This document shows positions 9,193 through 18,059 of a stretch of 64,000 nucleotides of DNA, piece after piece; the first letter of the stretch is position 1, and every line of letters begins with the position of its first letter. A program made the translations under genes and the position numbers. The notes below the pieces were generated by a model. That model was not told the origin of the DNA. It did not search any database and saw only the letters and a list, made by a program, of their open reading frames with translations. Source of the stretch: Mesorhizobium sp. B4-1-3 (GTDB lineage: Bacteria; Pseudomonadota; Alphaproteobacteria; Rhizobiales; Rhizobiaceae); assembly GCF_006439355.1 (NCBI RefSeq), contig NZ_VFTG01000010.1, positions 124,001 through 188,000 on the forward strand, written 5' to 3'.

Positions 9193-9455
9193 GGCGCATA
9201 TCCCTCATCCATCCACTTCTTGAAAAGGTCAAGTTTGTCTTGAGTCCAAAAAGGTCCGCCTTTTGGCATGCGTGGTTTCTCGTCGCCAGCTAGACGCGCA
9301 TAGACATGGGACGCATTTGCGTGGTCATCGTACTTTGCGTCACCGCCCTTGTTTGACATATAGGCGTAGTCATCCAGTATGACGCCTTGCGGCGTCATGC
9401 AGTCTATATCGCCTTGATCGAATAGAGGTTTTATGTCGGCAGCGAAAGAAACCAT
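9189..9455 (-). CDS. Small cytochrome-c-like protein lacking the haem motif
   Basis: The 88-residue product reads DIKPLFDQGDIDCMTPQGV, then LDDYAYMSNKGG, and ends PRMPKGGPFWTQDKLDLFKK followed by WMDEGYAP. The frame around PRMPKGGPFWT...FKKWMDEG resembles the distal part of c-type cytochrome domains. The place where CxxCH should stand reads DIDCM, so haem is not expected to be bound covalently. No signal peptide is visible. A GGAGT site precedes ATG at 9455. It is the first gene of a two-gene operon with the CxxCH protein and may be its partner subunit. Confidence 0.55.
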   Translation of the reverse strand: MVSFAADIKPLFDQGDIDCMTPQGVILDDYAYMSNKGGDAKYDDHANASHVYARLAGDEKPRMPKGGPFWTQDKLDLFKKWMDEGYAP

Positions 9456-10114
9456 TCTAAGTTACTCCGCTTTCGTAGACGGCAAGATGATGACTTGGTT
9501 GATGAGAAAACGCAATAAGATTCATTCAGTTTTGTTTTTTGTCGGCTCCGCGCAAGGACCTGAGCGTTACTCTGTCAGGTGATTTGCGGCGTGGTACTCG
9601 GGTGTTTTGAACGCGTCGTGGGACTACGAGGTTTCTAAGCCCGCATTCCTAAGATGGATCGCGGGCTTTTTGGGACGCAGCCGCTGAGACGGCGGCATTC
9701 GTCGTTGCTGGTCAGTCGCGGACCGCAGCGGCTGCTCCTGAGTTCTCGCCAAAGGATATTCCGCGGGAGCGCTTATTGTCGTGGGGAGCTGCGTTTGCCT
9801 GCAACAACTGTATTCCACTTCCATTCCGTGTCAGATCGCCGCGAAGGCCTTGTGCTCTAAGGTTAGCTGGCTAGCGGCTCCAATTTGTATATTGCGCAGG
9901 GCGCGAGCTGCTCGGGCAGCTCAAAATGGCTGACCGCCAGTCTACGTCCTATTCGAAAAGGCGGTATTTTTCCGACGATCGCGGGCTTAAATAGAACGCA
10001 GTAGCGGTCTGTTCTTGTGGCGGCGGCCGATTGATTTCCCCGGTGCGTATTTGTAGGCCGCACTCTTGTAATTGCAGGAAAATCAGTACAAATTCATAGA
10101 TGGGTAAGGGGACA
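9456..10114. other. Intergenic region upstream of the Qat operon
   Basis: The 660 bases hold no convincing gene. A small minus frame at 9863-10063 lacks a ribosome-binding site and recognisable content. The region contains the terminator-like hairpin at 9638-9672 and, in its last 100 bases, must contain the promoter of qatA. The sequence GATCGCGGGCTT occurs twice (9658 and 9979 regions), once inside the hairpin. Confidence 0.4.
9638..9672 (+). terminator. Rho-independent terminator-like hairpin
   Basis: AGCCCGC, a 16-base loop, then GCGGGCTTTTT: a 7-bp GC-rich stem followed by five T on the plus strand. The loop is long and no plus-strand gene lies close upstream, so it may instead be a leftover from a lost gene, or it may insulate qatA. 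Confidence 0.4.
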
Positions 10115-12028
10115 ATGATGATTATTGCCGATAACGAAACGCATATTGACTATCTCTACTATGAGCCTATCGCCCGGACCGTCGTGAAGTTGATTCGGGA
10201 GAAGTCGGCTGAGCCGCTGAGCATCGGCCTGCACGGTGATTGGGGCGCCGGAAAATCCAGCGCATTGCTAATGATCGAGCGGGCGTTCGCCGAGGAAGAC
10301 TCGACCTTGTGCGTCAGGTTCAACGGTTGGCTGTTCGAAGGATATGACGATGCCAAGGCCGTCTTGATCGAAACGATCGTTGCAGAACTGCTCAAGCAGC
10401 GTTCCACCTTCGAAAAGGTGAAGGAAAAGGCCGGCGACGTTCTGCAGAGCATCAACTGGTTCAAAGTGGCGCGCATCCTGGGGAGCGCAGCGCTTACCTT
10501 CTACACCGCCATGCCGCAGGGTGATGTCCTGCAAGGTGTAAGCAAGATGGCCGAGAGTGTCATCGCTGACCCGCGGTCGGTGCTGACCGGGGACATGTTC
10601 AAAAAGATCTTTGATGGTGCCCAAGAGCACTTCAAGGCGGACAAGCCTGAAGACAGCGCGCCCGACCGCATCCATCAGTTTCGCAAGGACTTTAAGGATC
10701 TGCTTGAAGTGGCGAAGATCGACAGGCTTGTCGTGCTGGTGGATGACCTAGACCGTTGCCTGCCGAAGACTGCGATAGCGACCCTGGAGGCAATCCGGCT
10801 GTTTCTGTTTGTGCCCAAGGCTTCGTTTGTCATCGCCGCTGACGAAGGGATGATCGAGTACGCCGTACGAGACCACTTCCCGGACCTGCCGGCCTCCTCG
10901 GGCGTGAACAGCTACGCGCGAAGCTATCTCGAGAAGCTGATCCAAGTACCTTTCCGCATGCCACCCCTCGGCAACCTAGAGACCCGAATCTATGTGACGC
11001 TTTTGCTCTATCTGAATGCTGGCATCGATCCGAACGACAAGGCGTTCACCGACCTCCTTGACGTCGCGGAGGCTGCGCTCAAGCGGCCTTGGCAGGAGGG
11101 CTTCACGCGCGAGGAGATCACTCGCAAGGTCGGTACAGTGGCGGCAGAGCTGGAGCTGGCGATCCAGGTTGCATCAGAGATCACGCCGATCCTGACCGAA
11201 GGCGCCCACGGCAACCCGCGCCAGGTCAAGCGTTTCGTCAACACCATGGCACTTCGCCTGGCCATTGCGGAGGAGCGGGGGTTTGGCGATGACCTCAAAG
11301 CACCGGTCCTGGCAAAACTGATGCTCGCCGAGCGCTTTGCCCCGGACATCTTCGAGGCGATCGCCCGCGACACCGGAGCGGACGGGCGGTCGGTGACGGT
11401 CCGGCAGCTCGAGCAAGATCCGGTCGAAGCGCCCGACACGGACGCAAAGCATCGTTCCGCCAAGAGGCCGCCCGGCAAAAGCGAGGCCGTGGAATGGCCG
11501 AGCAGATGGGCCAAGATCGAGCCTAAATTGGCCGAGGTTGATCTGCGGCCGTATGTATTCATCAGTCGCGACCGCCGGGCCATTTTCTCGGCCGCTCCGC
11601 TAGCCGGAACTGTCGAAAATCTGATCGAGAGGCTGTCAGGCCCGAAAATGGCGATCAGGACGACTGATCCTGCCACAATCGCGGGTTTATCGGCGGCAGA
11701 TGCGGACCGTGTGTTCGCCGGGCTTGTCGCTAAGATCAACGGCGTTGAAGACCTTACTCAGAACCGGCCGCAAGCGGCGGAAGGTCTCGCTTTCTTTACA
11801 GCCCATCGACCAGCCATGCAGGCATCACTGCTTGAGTTCCTACAGAGGCTGCCGGCCAGCAAACTCGGTGGCTGGGTTCTTACGGGATGGGCTGAAGCGT
11901 TCGAGGCCAGTATGAAACCGAAATTCGATGCCCTGGTCCGTCAATGGGCTGAGCAAACCGGGAATCCTAAGCTGAGCTCGCTCGCAAAGCTCGTCAGTAA
12001 ACCCTCCAAATCCAAAGGGCGAAACTGA
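10115..12028 (+). CDS. qatA: QatA, KAP-family P-loop ATPase of the Qat anti-phage system
   Basis: About 638 residues. Walker A is in GLHGDWGAGKSSALLMIE near residues 36-53, followed by the KAP-type FNGWLFEGYDDAK. Walker B is LVVLVDDLDRCLP near residue 210, and the late block EGAHGNPRQVKRFVNTMALR is typical of KAP NTPases. Start choice: GGGG at 10108-10111 precedes tandem ATGs at 10115 and 10118, so I reject the in-frame ATG at 10100, which precedes the site. The stop overlaps the start of qatB. With QatB, QueC-like QatC and TatD-like QatD directly downstream, this matches Qat, in which the ATPase is needed for phage resistance; the mechanism is not established. Confidence 0.85.
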   Translation: MMIIADNETHIDYLYYEPIARTVVKLIREKSAEPLSIGLHGDWGAGKSSALLMIERAFAEEDSTLCVRFNGWLFEGYDDAKAVLIETIVAELLKQRSTFEKVKEKAGDVLQSINWFKVARILGSAALTFYTAMPQGDVLQGVSKMAESVIADPRSVLTGDMFKKIFDGAQEHFKADKPEDSAPDRIHQFRKDFKDLLEVAKIDRLVVLVDDLDRCLPKTAIATLEAIRLFLFVPKASFVIAADEGMIEYAVRDHFPDLPASSGVNSYARSYLEKLIQVPFRMPPLGNLETRIYVTLLLYLNAGIDPNDKAFTDLLDVAEAALKRPWQEGFTREEITRKVGTVAAELELAIQVASEITPILTEGAHGNPRQVKRFVNTMALRLAIAEERGFGDDLKAPVLAKLMLAERFAPDIFEAIARDTGADGRSVTVRQLEQDPVEAPDTDAKHRSAKRPPGKSEAVEWPSRWAKIEPKLAEVDLRPYVFISRDRRAIFSAAPLAGTVENLIERLSGPKMAIRTTDPATIAGLSAADADRVFAGLVAKINGVEDLTQNRPQAAEGLAFFTAHRPAMQASLLEFLQRLPASKLGGWVLTGWAEAFEASMKPKFDALVRQWAEQTGNPKLSSLAKLVSKPSKSKGRN

Positions 12029-12924
12029 TGGGCACGTCTGGGAGCAATCGGGGATCGCGACGTGGCCTCGTGCCGACGTGGGTGGGAGATCCTGTCTCGC
12101 AACCGCCGGCTGCGGCACCCCCGGCTCAGCCAACACCAGCGCAGGCGACACCCGGCAGCCCCACGCCCTCAGGACGTCCTCAGCCACACCCCCTGCCGCC
12201 GCCGCCAGCGTCGGTGCCCCTTCCTACGTTGCCGGCTCCTTCAGCGGGCGCCAGCCTGAGTAGCGCGAGGAGCGACTTTACACACGCCGGCCGGGCGCAA
12301 GGCGGAACGGGGCGGTCACTGCGCCGAGGCGTCGGCAAATACGTTCGGGCTGTGGGTGGAGCGCGCGCAGCCAGCCGGATCATGGGTCCCTCCAAAGGGG
12401 TTTCGGCGCGTATCGGCGGTATCTTCAGCAACGTGGCCGACACTGGCGCGGCCTCAGCGTTGCGCCCGTTCAATCTGGAAAGTATGGCCGGACAGCCGGT
12501 GTCGGTGGTGTTCGCCGCCTTGGCGGATGTCTTGTGTCCGGCCGGAGGAACGATCGACGAGGCCATAGCCCGCGACGCCATGCTTGCCGTGGCCGCGGAA
12601 CTTACGACTGGGACTGACCTCCCGCTTGATGCACTGCCCCTGCCGGCGCTTGATGCGATTTTTCTCGGAACGATCGCACGCTCGATCGAGGCAAAGCTGA
12701 TCAACGAATTGGGGACCCGGTCGATAAAGTTGCCCGAGGACATCCAGGCCGTACAGCGCATAGAACAAGAGCTTCATTCGTTCGTTGACGGATCGGTGCG
12801 TGATGCGTTCACCAACTCCGGCCAAGTGCTAAGGGGTTTGCCACAGGCGGACATCGATCGCCTGGTCGATACAATCTATGAACGCTCGTTCGAAGCTCTC
12901 CGAATCTTGGGAGAGAACTCATGA
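12028..12924 (+). CDS. qatB: QatB, Qat system protein
   Basis: The 298-residue product starts at ATG overlapping the qatA stop (TGATG) and ends overlapping qatC (ATGA). Residues about 20-75 are a proline/alanine-rich low-complexity linker (PPAAAPPAQPTPAQATPG, PLPPPPASVPLP). A helical C-terminal domain follows, starting around KYVRAVGGARAASRIMGPSK. No catalytic motif is visible. Identity rests mainly on position, being second in a four-gene set whose first, third and fourth members are diagnostic. Family knowledge says QatB is required but biochemically uncharacterised. The proline-rich segment may tether two interaction domains. Confidence 0.8.
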   Translation: MGTSGSNRGSRRGLVPTWVGDPVSQPPAAAPPAQPTPAQATPGSPTPSGRPQPHPLPPPPASVPLPTLPAPSAGASLSSARSDFTHAGRAQGGTGRSLRRGVGKYVRAVGGARAASRIMGPSKGVSARIGGIFSNVADTGAASALRPFNLESMAGQPVSVVFAALADVLCPAGGTIDEAIARDAMLAVAAELTTGTDLPLDALPLPALDAIFLGTIARSIEAKLINELGTRSIKLPEDIQAVQRIEQELHSFVDGSVRDAFTNSGQVLRGLPQADIDRLVDTIYERSFEALRILGENS

Positions 12925-14285
12925 GGCGCTTTACCTTCGTGGCGCGTCTGGGCGTTGGCGATAACGCGGCGATTTCTCTCGTACAGCGGGATTCCACTGT
13001 GATCGAGGTTCAATTTATCGGTGCATACCAGCGCTTGGAATATGGGGTCGGCAGTGCCTTGGATTTTTTGAAGGCCCATGACCTCAAGCCAAGCGAAGTG
13101 GCGGTCGATCTGATGATCCTGGCGGCGTTACTCAATGCCGCTGACACACGGGTTTCTCGTGTTCGAAATTCCCAGAACGGGTGGACACGCGAAATCGATC
13201 TGGTCGTCCCCGTATCCGACCCTACGCTTTGGACGGCACAGGCCGGCGCGCTGGGCGAGATGTTGCGATTCCTCACCGGGGACTACTGGCGGATCTTCTT
13301 TCGGCAGCGGCCGAGCAGTCTCAACCAGATCGCCCCGACCCCGACCCGGTTGCCGCTTCAACATTTCGATGAAGTTTGCTTATTCTCGGGAGGTCTCGAC
13401 AGTCTCATCGGCGCGATCGACCTCATAGCCGGAGGGAGGAAGCCGCTTTTGGTCAGCCACTGGTATGACGGAGAGACAAGCAAGGCCCAGAAGGCCGTCT
13501 GGAGCAAGCTGGAGGGGCGTTATTCGAACGTCGGTGTCAAAGTCATGCGGACCCGGTTGGGTTTTGACCGATACCAGGTTCAAACCGGAGAAATCGAAAA
13601 CACCCAGCGGGGCCGGTCATTTGTGTTCTTCGCTTTGGCGGCGTTGGCCGCATCAGCTTTAACCGGCAACGTTCGCATCGTGGTTCCCGAGAACGGTTAC
13701 ATAGGTTTGAACGTGCCCTTGGATCCACTGCGCCTTGGCGCGTTGAGCACACGCACCACCCATCCGCATTATCTCGCAATGTTCAACGCCTTGCTTGACC
13801 GTCTCGGCATAGCGGCCACGCTGGACAATCCGTATCGCCACAAAACGAAGGGCGAAATGGTTGAGGAATGTGCGGAAATGGCGCTCCTGAAGGCGACAGT
13901 TCCGTTGTCGATGTCATGTTCCTCGCCGGCCAAGGCGCGGTACCGCGGCCTTTCGCCCCGCCACTGCGGAACCTGTGTACCGTGCCTCATTCGCCGCGCA
14001 GCCTTGAAGAAAGGTCTGTCGACCAACGATCCGACACTTTATCTCGTGCCGGACTTGGAGGTAGGCAGGCTAGACACAACGAGGGCTGAAGGCGAACACA
14101 TCCGGTCTTTCGAGCTCATGATCGCGAGGCTTTCAGCCAACCCCGCTTGTGCGAGCGCACTCGCACGAATCCCAGGACCTCTGAATGATGAACCGGCCGA
14201 GCTGAACGATTTCGTGGAAGTGTTTCGTCGGGGCATTTTGGAAGTCGGAGAGTTGCTTGATGGCGTGGAAGCCGGGCCGGGGTAG
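12921..14285 (+). CDS. qatC: QatC, QueC-like protein of the Qat system
   Basis: This 454-residue protein is longer than housekeeping QueC (about 230). The PP-loop nucleotide-binding motif CLFSGGLDSLIGAIDLI is near residue 153-169. A QueC-type zinc cluster lies near residues 332-358: SMSCSSPAKARYRG, then HCGTCVPCLIRRAALKK. About 150 N-terminal residues precede the QueC domain and probably serve the Qat complex. QueC makes the preQ0 nitrile in 7-deazaguanine synthesis, and QueC-like defence proteins may use related chemistry on other targets. The start overlaps qatB by four bases; qatD follows after a 68-base gap. No queD or queE is present, arguing against a queuosine operon. Confidence 0.88.
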   Translation: MRRFTFVARLGVGDNAAISLVQRDSTVIEVQFIGAYQRLEYGVGSALDFLKAHDLKPSEVAVDLMILAALLNAADTRVSRVRNSQNGWTREIDLVVPVSDPTLWTAQAGALGEMLRFLTGDYWRIFFRQRPSSLNQIAPTPTRLPLQHFDEVCLFSGGLDSLIGAIDLIAGGRKPLLVSHWYDGETSKAQKAVWSKLEGRYSNVGVKVMRTRLGFDRYQVQTGEIENTQRGRSFVFFALAALAASALTGNVRIVVPENGYIGLNVPLDPLRLGALSTRTTHPHYLAMFNALLDRLGIAATLDNPYRHKTKGEMVEECAEMALLKATVPLSMSCSSPAKARYRGLSPRHCGTCVPCLIRRAALKKGLSTNDPTLYLVPDLEVGRLDTTRAEGEHIRSFELMIARLSANPACASALARIPGPLNDEPAELNDFVEVFRRGILEVGELLDGVEAGPG

Positions 14286-14353
14286 GGCGCAGCCGGTCAG
14301 CTGCCTCTTCGGTTGGCAGATTTGCGGCTAGAGGGGTTCCCCTATGGGCCAGG

Positions 14354-15127
14354 ATGGGGCAAGCGTCTCCGATGACATCCTTTTCGCCCCGTTCGGTGGA
14401 TTTCCACTGTCATCTCGATCTTTATCCAGACCTCCAAAAGGCCGTTTCTGCCTGCGAAACCGCCAAGGTTGCTACCTTGGCCGTCACCACGACCCCGAAA
14501 GCCTTTCGGCGAAACCAGGAGGTAGCTCGCAACGGCCACTATGTGCGCGTGGCATTGGGTTTGCATCCTCAGTTGGCTGCGGAGCGCATGTCGGAAGTGC
14601 CACTATTCGAGGCACTTCTCGACCAAACGCGCTACGTGGGCGAAGTTGGCCTCGACGCAAGCCCAGCCTATTACGCCCATTTTGCCGATCAGGTCCGGGT
14701 CTTCCGTCGAATTCTGACGGCGTGTGCAAAGCAGGGTGACAAGGTTCTTAGCGTTCACAGCGTTCGTGCTGCGAACCCGGTTTTGGACTATGTTGAGGAG
14801 CTTCTACCCCAGGCTCGTGGGCGTGTTGTCCTGCATTGGTTCTCGGGCACTTTGTCGGAGGCTAGGCGCGCTCTCTCGCTTGGCTGCTATTTCTCCGTGA
14901 ACGAGCGTATGTTCGCGAGCCCTGCCGGTCGGAGAGTCATAGGTATGCTGCCATCCGATCGCGTGCTCACAGAGACCGACGGTCCCTTCATAGAACGTGA
15001 CGGGACTCCAATATCACCGGGCGATGTTCGCAAAGCTGTAGCTGAGTTGGCCCGGACATGGGGCATTCAGCTGGATGAGGCACAGGCCGAGATCGTGAGA
15101 AACCTGCGAGCGTTGCTGTCCCCATGA
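14354..15127 (+). CDS. qatD: QatD, TatD-like metal-dependent nuclease of the Qat system
   Basis: 257 residues with the TatD amidohydrolase-type metal centre in order: HxH in VDFHCHLDLYPD, a glutamate in YVGEVGLDASPA, histidines in VLSVHSVRA and VVLHWFSG, and the late aspartate in LTETDGPF. TatD proteins are 3'-5' DNases with a TIM-barrel fold, so this is the probable effector nuclease. An alternative ATG at 14372 would remove six residues; neither start has a strong ribosome-binding site. It is the last gene of the operon, followed by a hairpin at 15205-15244. Confidence 0.87.
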   Translation: MGQASPMTSFSPRSVDFHCHLDLYPDLQKAVSACETAKVATLAVTTTPKAFRRNQEVARNGHYVRVALGLHPQLAAERMSEVPLFEALLDQTRYVGEVGLDASPAYYAHFADQVRVFRRILTACAKQGDKVLSVHSVRAANPVLDYVEELLPQARGRVVLHWFSGTLSEARRALSLGCYFSVNERMFASPAGRRVIGMLPSDRVLTETDGPFIERDGTPISPGDVRKAVAELARTWGIQLDEAQAEIVRNLRALLSP

Positions 15128-15204
15128 GTTCTGAGCATACTGACGGCTTCCCGCGCAGCGATGTCGATCGCATCACTTTTGAAAAAGCAACCAAGATTCA
15201 ACAC

Positions 15205-15244
15205 GACTGACAGCTTCTGCTATTTCGCCAGAAAGCTGTCAGTC
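15205..15244. terminator. Hairpin between qatD and traG
   Basis: GACTGACAGCTT-CTG pairs with CAG-AAAGCTGTCAGTC across a short loop, giving a stem of about 15 bp with one bulge. No T-run follows on the plus strand, so it may be a weak or factor-dependent terminator for qatABCD, or a regulatory site for the traG-trb operon starting 255 bases downstream. Confidence 0.45.
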
Positions 15245-15498
15245 CGGAGTCGGGCCAACTCTAGCCATTCACAAGCGAGCCGGTTGCGGCGCTGAGGCGG
15301 CGCTGCTGACGTTGATAATGAGGGTGTACTACATGTTAGCCTTTTGTGCTTCGAAAGTCGCATAGAAGGGCAGTCTGGAACCTACGCTACAGATCAGCAT
15401 CGACCTCGCTTCGTTTGGGCCTGATCGTACGTGAGGCACGTTACGGTTATCGTCGGTTGGCGCGATGCTTGATCCATCCTTCGAGGTGGAGAAAGCCG

Positions 15499-17529
15499 AT
15501 GACGCCCACGAAACTACTCGTTGGCCAGTTTGCCGTCGTGTTTGCCATTGTCATTCTTGGCGTGTGGATCGCAACTCAATGGTGCGCCCACGCCTTCAAC
15601 TATCAGGCGCAACTCGGGACGCCATGGTTTGTTGCAGCCGGCTGGCCGATCTACAGGCCCTGGAAACTGTTCGAATGGTGGTTTCATTTCGACGCCTACG
15701 CGCCCGAAATCTTCGACGAGGCAGGAATGCTTGCCGGCGCTAGCGGGTTCCTAGGCTGTGCGGCCGCAATTGCGGGCTCACTCTGGCGCGCGCGGCAGCG
15801 CGGGTTGGTCACCACCTATGGCTCGTCACGATGGGCCGTGAAGCAGGAAATCGAAAAAGCAGGGCTGTTTCGGCCGGCCGGCGTTTTCCTCGGGAAGCTG
15901 AAGGATCGATATCTGCGGCACGACGGGCCGGAGCACGTCATGGCATTCGCTCCAACACGTTCAGGCAAGGGCGTTGGATTGGTCATTCCAACCCTTCTTT
16001 CCTGGACTGGTTCAGCAGTCATCCATGATATCAAAGGCGAGAACTGGCAACTGACCGCTGGTTGGCGATCAAAGTTCTCGTACTGCCTTCTCTTCAATCC
16101 GACCGATCCAAGGTCCGCGCGCTACAATCCCCTGCTGGAAGTGCGTAAGGGTCCGAACGAGATCCGGGATGTTCAGAACATCGCCGACATCCTGGTTGAT
16201 CCGGAAGGCGCGCTGGAGCGGCGAAATCATTGGGAGAAGACCAGTCATTCACTCTTGGTCGGCGCCATTCTGCACGTGCTCTACGCCGAAGAGGAAAAGA
16301 CGCTTGCCCGTGTCGCCACATTCCTATCGGACCCGCAACGGTCCTTTGCCGCAACGCTACAGCGGATGATGACCACCAACCACCTCGGCGCGGCGGATGA
16401 GCCTCAGGTCCATCCCGTTGTGGCTTCGGCAGCGCGTGAGGTGCTGAACAAGTCAGAAAATGAGCGTTCAGGCGTACTCTCAACGGCGATGTCGTTTCTT
16501 GGGCTCTATCGCGATCCGACGGTGGCGGCGGCAACATCGGCCTGCGACTGGCGCATTGCAGACCTGATGGATGCCGAGCGACCGATGTCGCTCTATCTCG
16601 TCGTGCCGCCATCGGACATTTCGCGCACCAAGCCGCTGGTGCGATTGGTGCTCAATCAGATCGGCAGGCGACTGACAGAGCGGCTGGAGGGTGATCCAAA
16701 GAAGAGCCGCAAGCATCAACTGCTGATGATGCTGGACGAGTTTCCGGCACTCGGCCGACTCGACTTTTTCGAGACGGCACTTGCCTTTATGGCCGGTTAC
16801 GGGATTCGCGCCTATCTGATCGCGCAGTCGTTGAACCAGATCTCAAAGGCCTATGGCGAGAACAACGCCATTCTCGACAATTGCCATGTGCGGATTGCCT
16901 TTTCCTCCAACGACGAGCGCACGGCCAAACGCATTTCCGACGCCCTCGGCACGGCAACGGAACTTAGATCCATGCGCAACTATGCCGGCCATCGGCTGGC
17001 ACCCTGGTTGTCACACGTCATGGTCAGCCGGCAGGAAACCGCGCGGCCGTTGTTGACACCGGGCGAGGTAATGCAACTGCCGCCATCCGATGAGCTGGTG
17101 TTGGTTTCCGGCTTGCCGCCGATCCGCGCGAAGAAGCTGCGCTATTACGAGGATCACAATTTCACCGAGCGAATGCTGCCTTCGCCAGTTCTTCACGACG
17201 GTCTCTACTGCGACTGCCCTGCGCCGCGTCAGGACGATTGGACCGGACAGGTGCGCACCGTCGATCGCCGTCTTGTTGCTGACGGCGAAACCGACAGCGC
17301 CACGATCGAAGACGAGGGCGGCGTCCAACAGCAGCGCCATCCAGGGTTGCCTGAAGAACAGGCAGTCGTCACCCAGGAGCTCGATCAGGAAGATCTGTTC
17401 AAGCCCGTCGATGATGATAGCGAGGCGGCTGCAGACAAACGCGTGATGGACCGGATTTCCACCGCGACACGCGCTTACGGTATCAACGAGGGCAGGGGCG
17501 ACGACAAGGATATCGTCCCCGGCTTCTGA
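15499..17529 (+). CDS. traG: TraG, VirD4-type coupling protein
   Basis: 676 residues. The start is ATG at 15499 (MTPTKLLVGQFAVVF), preceded by GAGGTGGAG; the frame is open back to 15346, but that extension is Arg-rich and unlike the family. Two N-terminal membrane spans (about 9-27 and 75-95) anchor the ATPase. Walker A is AFAPTRSGKGVGLVIPTLLS near residue 150; Walker B is LLMMLDEFPALGRLDFF near 408. Coupling proteins bind the relaxase-DNA complex and feed it to the type IV channel. A CopG-like gene and the trb operon follow on the same strand, as in ICEMlSym-type elements. Confidence 0.93.
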   Translation: MTPTKLLVGQFAVVFAIVILGVWIATQWCAHAFNYQAQLGTPWFVAAGWPIYRPWKLFEWWFHFDAYAPEIFDEAGMLAGASGFLGCAAAIAGSLWRARQRGLVTTYGSSRWAVKQEIEKAGLFRPAGVFLGKLKDRYLRHDGPEHVMAFAPTRSGKGVGLVIPTLLSWTGSAVIHDIKGENWQLTAGWRSKFSYCLLFNPTDPRSARYNPLLEVRKGPNEIRDVQNIADILVDPEGALERRNHWEKTSHSLLVGAILHVLYAEEEKTLARVATFLSDPQRSFAATLQRMMTTNHLGAADEPQVHPVVASAAREVLNKSENERSGVLSTAMSFLGLYRDPTVAAATSACDWRIADLMDAERPMSLYLVVPPSDISRTKPLVRLVLNQIGRRLTERLEGDPKKSRKHQLLMMLDEFPALGRLDFFETALAFMAGYGIRAYLIAQSLNQISKAYGENNAILDNCHVRIAFSSNDERTAKRISDALGTATELRSMRNYAGHRLAPWLSHVMVSRQETARPLLTPGEVMQLPPSDELVLVSGLPPIRAKKLRYYEDHNFTERMLPSPVLHDGLYCDCPAPRQDDWTGQVRTVDRRLVADGETDSATIEDEGGVQQQRHPGLPEEQAVVTQELDQEDLFKPVDDDSEAAADKRVMDRISTATRAYGINEGRGDDKDIVPGF

Positions 17530-17645
17530 TGGCTGCTCAATGACAGGCGTACCTCAGCGTAAGTAACGGCCATAAGTGATTTCGAGCGTCTGACGGATGC
17601 TCGTTCTTGCCGCCGGCGCAACGCCGACCCTCTGGAACGAGCTGC

Positions 17646-18059
17646 ATGAAACCCCACCGCATTCGTCATCAGTTTCTGCTTGAGCCCGCGTTGAGCGAGA
17701 AACTGGACAACCTCAGCCGCGATCCATCGACCACCAAGTCCGCGATCGTGGCGAAGGCGATCGAGGCGTTCATCGAGCGGCGTGGCGAGAACGAGCTCGA
17801 CCGGCGATACGGCGTGAGGCTTGATCGTCTTTCGCGCGACCTAGCGCATGTCACACGCGATGCCGAGATGATCCTGGAGAGCCTGGCGCTCTTCATCCGG
17901 TTTTCGATCACGCTTCATGCCCACACACCCGTTCCCGATCGGGCAACGCAGGCGATCGCCCAAGATCGTTTCGACAAATTCGTCGAGCAGGTCGGCCGGC
18001 AGATTGCCTCCGGGAAACGCTCAATTGGAAAAGGCAAAGGCGTGGGAGGCGAAGGATGA
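17646..18059 (+). CDS. CopG-like ribbon-helix-helix protein
   Basis: 137 residues from ATG at 17646 (MKPHRIRHQFLLEPALSEKL), with GAACGAG upstream. The N-terminal 45 residues fit a ribbon-helix-helix DNA-binding fold (short beta strand, then helix SEKLDNLSRDP and helix KSAIVAKAIEAFIERR). The C-terminal helical part may bind a transfer protein. This gene regularly sits between traG and trbB in rhizobial conjugation loci and overlaps trbB by four bases here. Probable role: autoregulation of the operon or an accessory function at the relaxosome. Confidence 0.75.
   Translation: MKPHRIRHQFLLEPALSEKLDNLSRDPSTTKSAIVAKAIEAFIERRGENELDRRYGVRLDRLSRDLAHVTRDAEMILESLALFIRFSITLHAHTPVPDRATQAIAQDRFDKFVEQVGRQIASGKRSIGKGKGVGGEG

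Noticed and set aside
9863..10063. Small minus-strand gene upstream of qatA
   Set aside because: No ribosome-binding site and no recognisable sequence; the region more likely holds the qatA promoter.
12921..14285. Queuosine biosynthesis gene queC
   Set aside because: Twice the normal size, placed between a KAP ATPase, a Pro-rich protein and a TatD nuclease, with no queD, queE or queF nearby.
15346..15498. Upstream extension of TraG
   Set aside because: Arg-rich and unlike the family; the ATG at 15499 has a good ribosome-binding site and begins the first membrane span.
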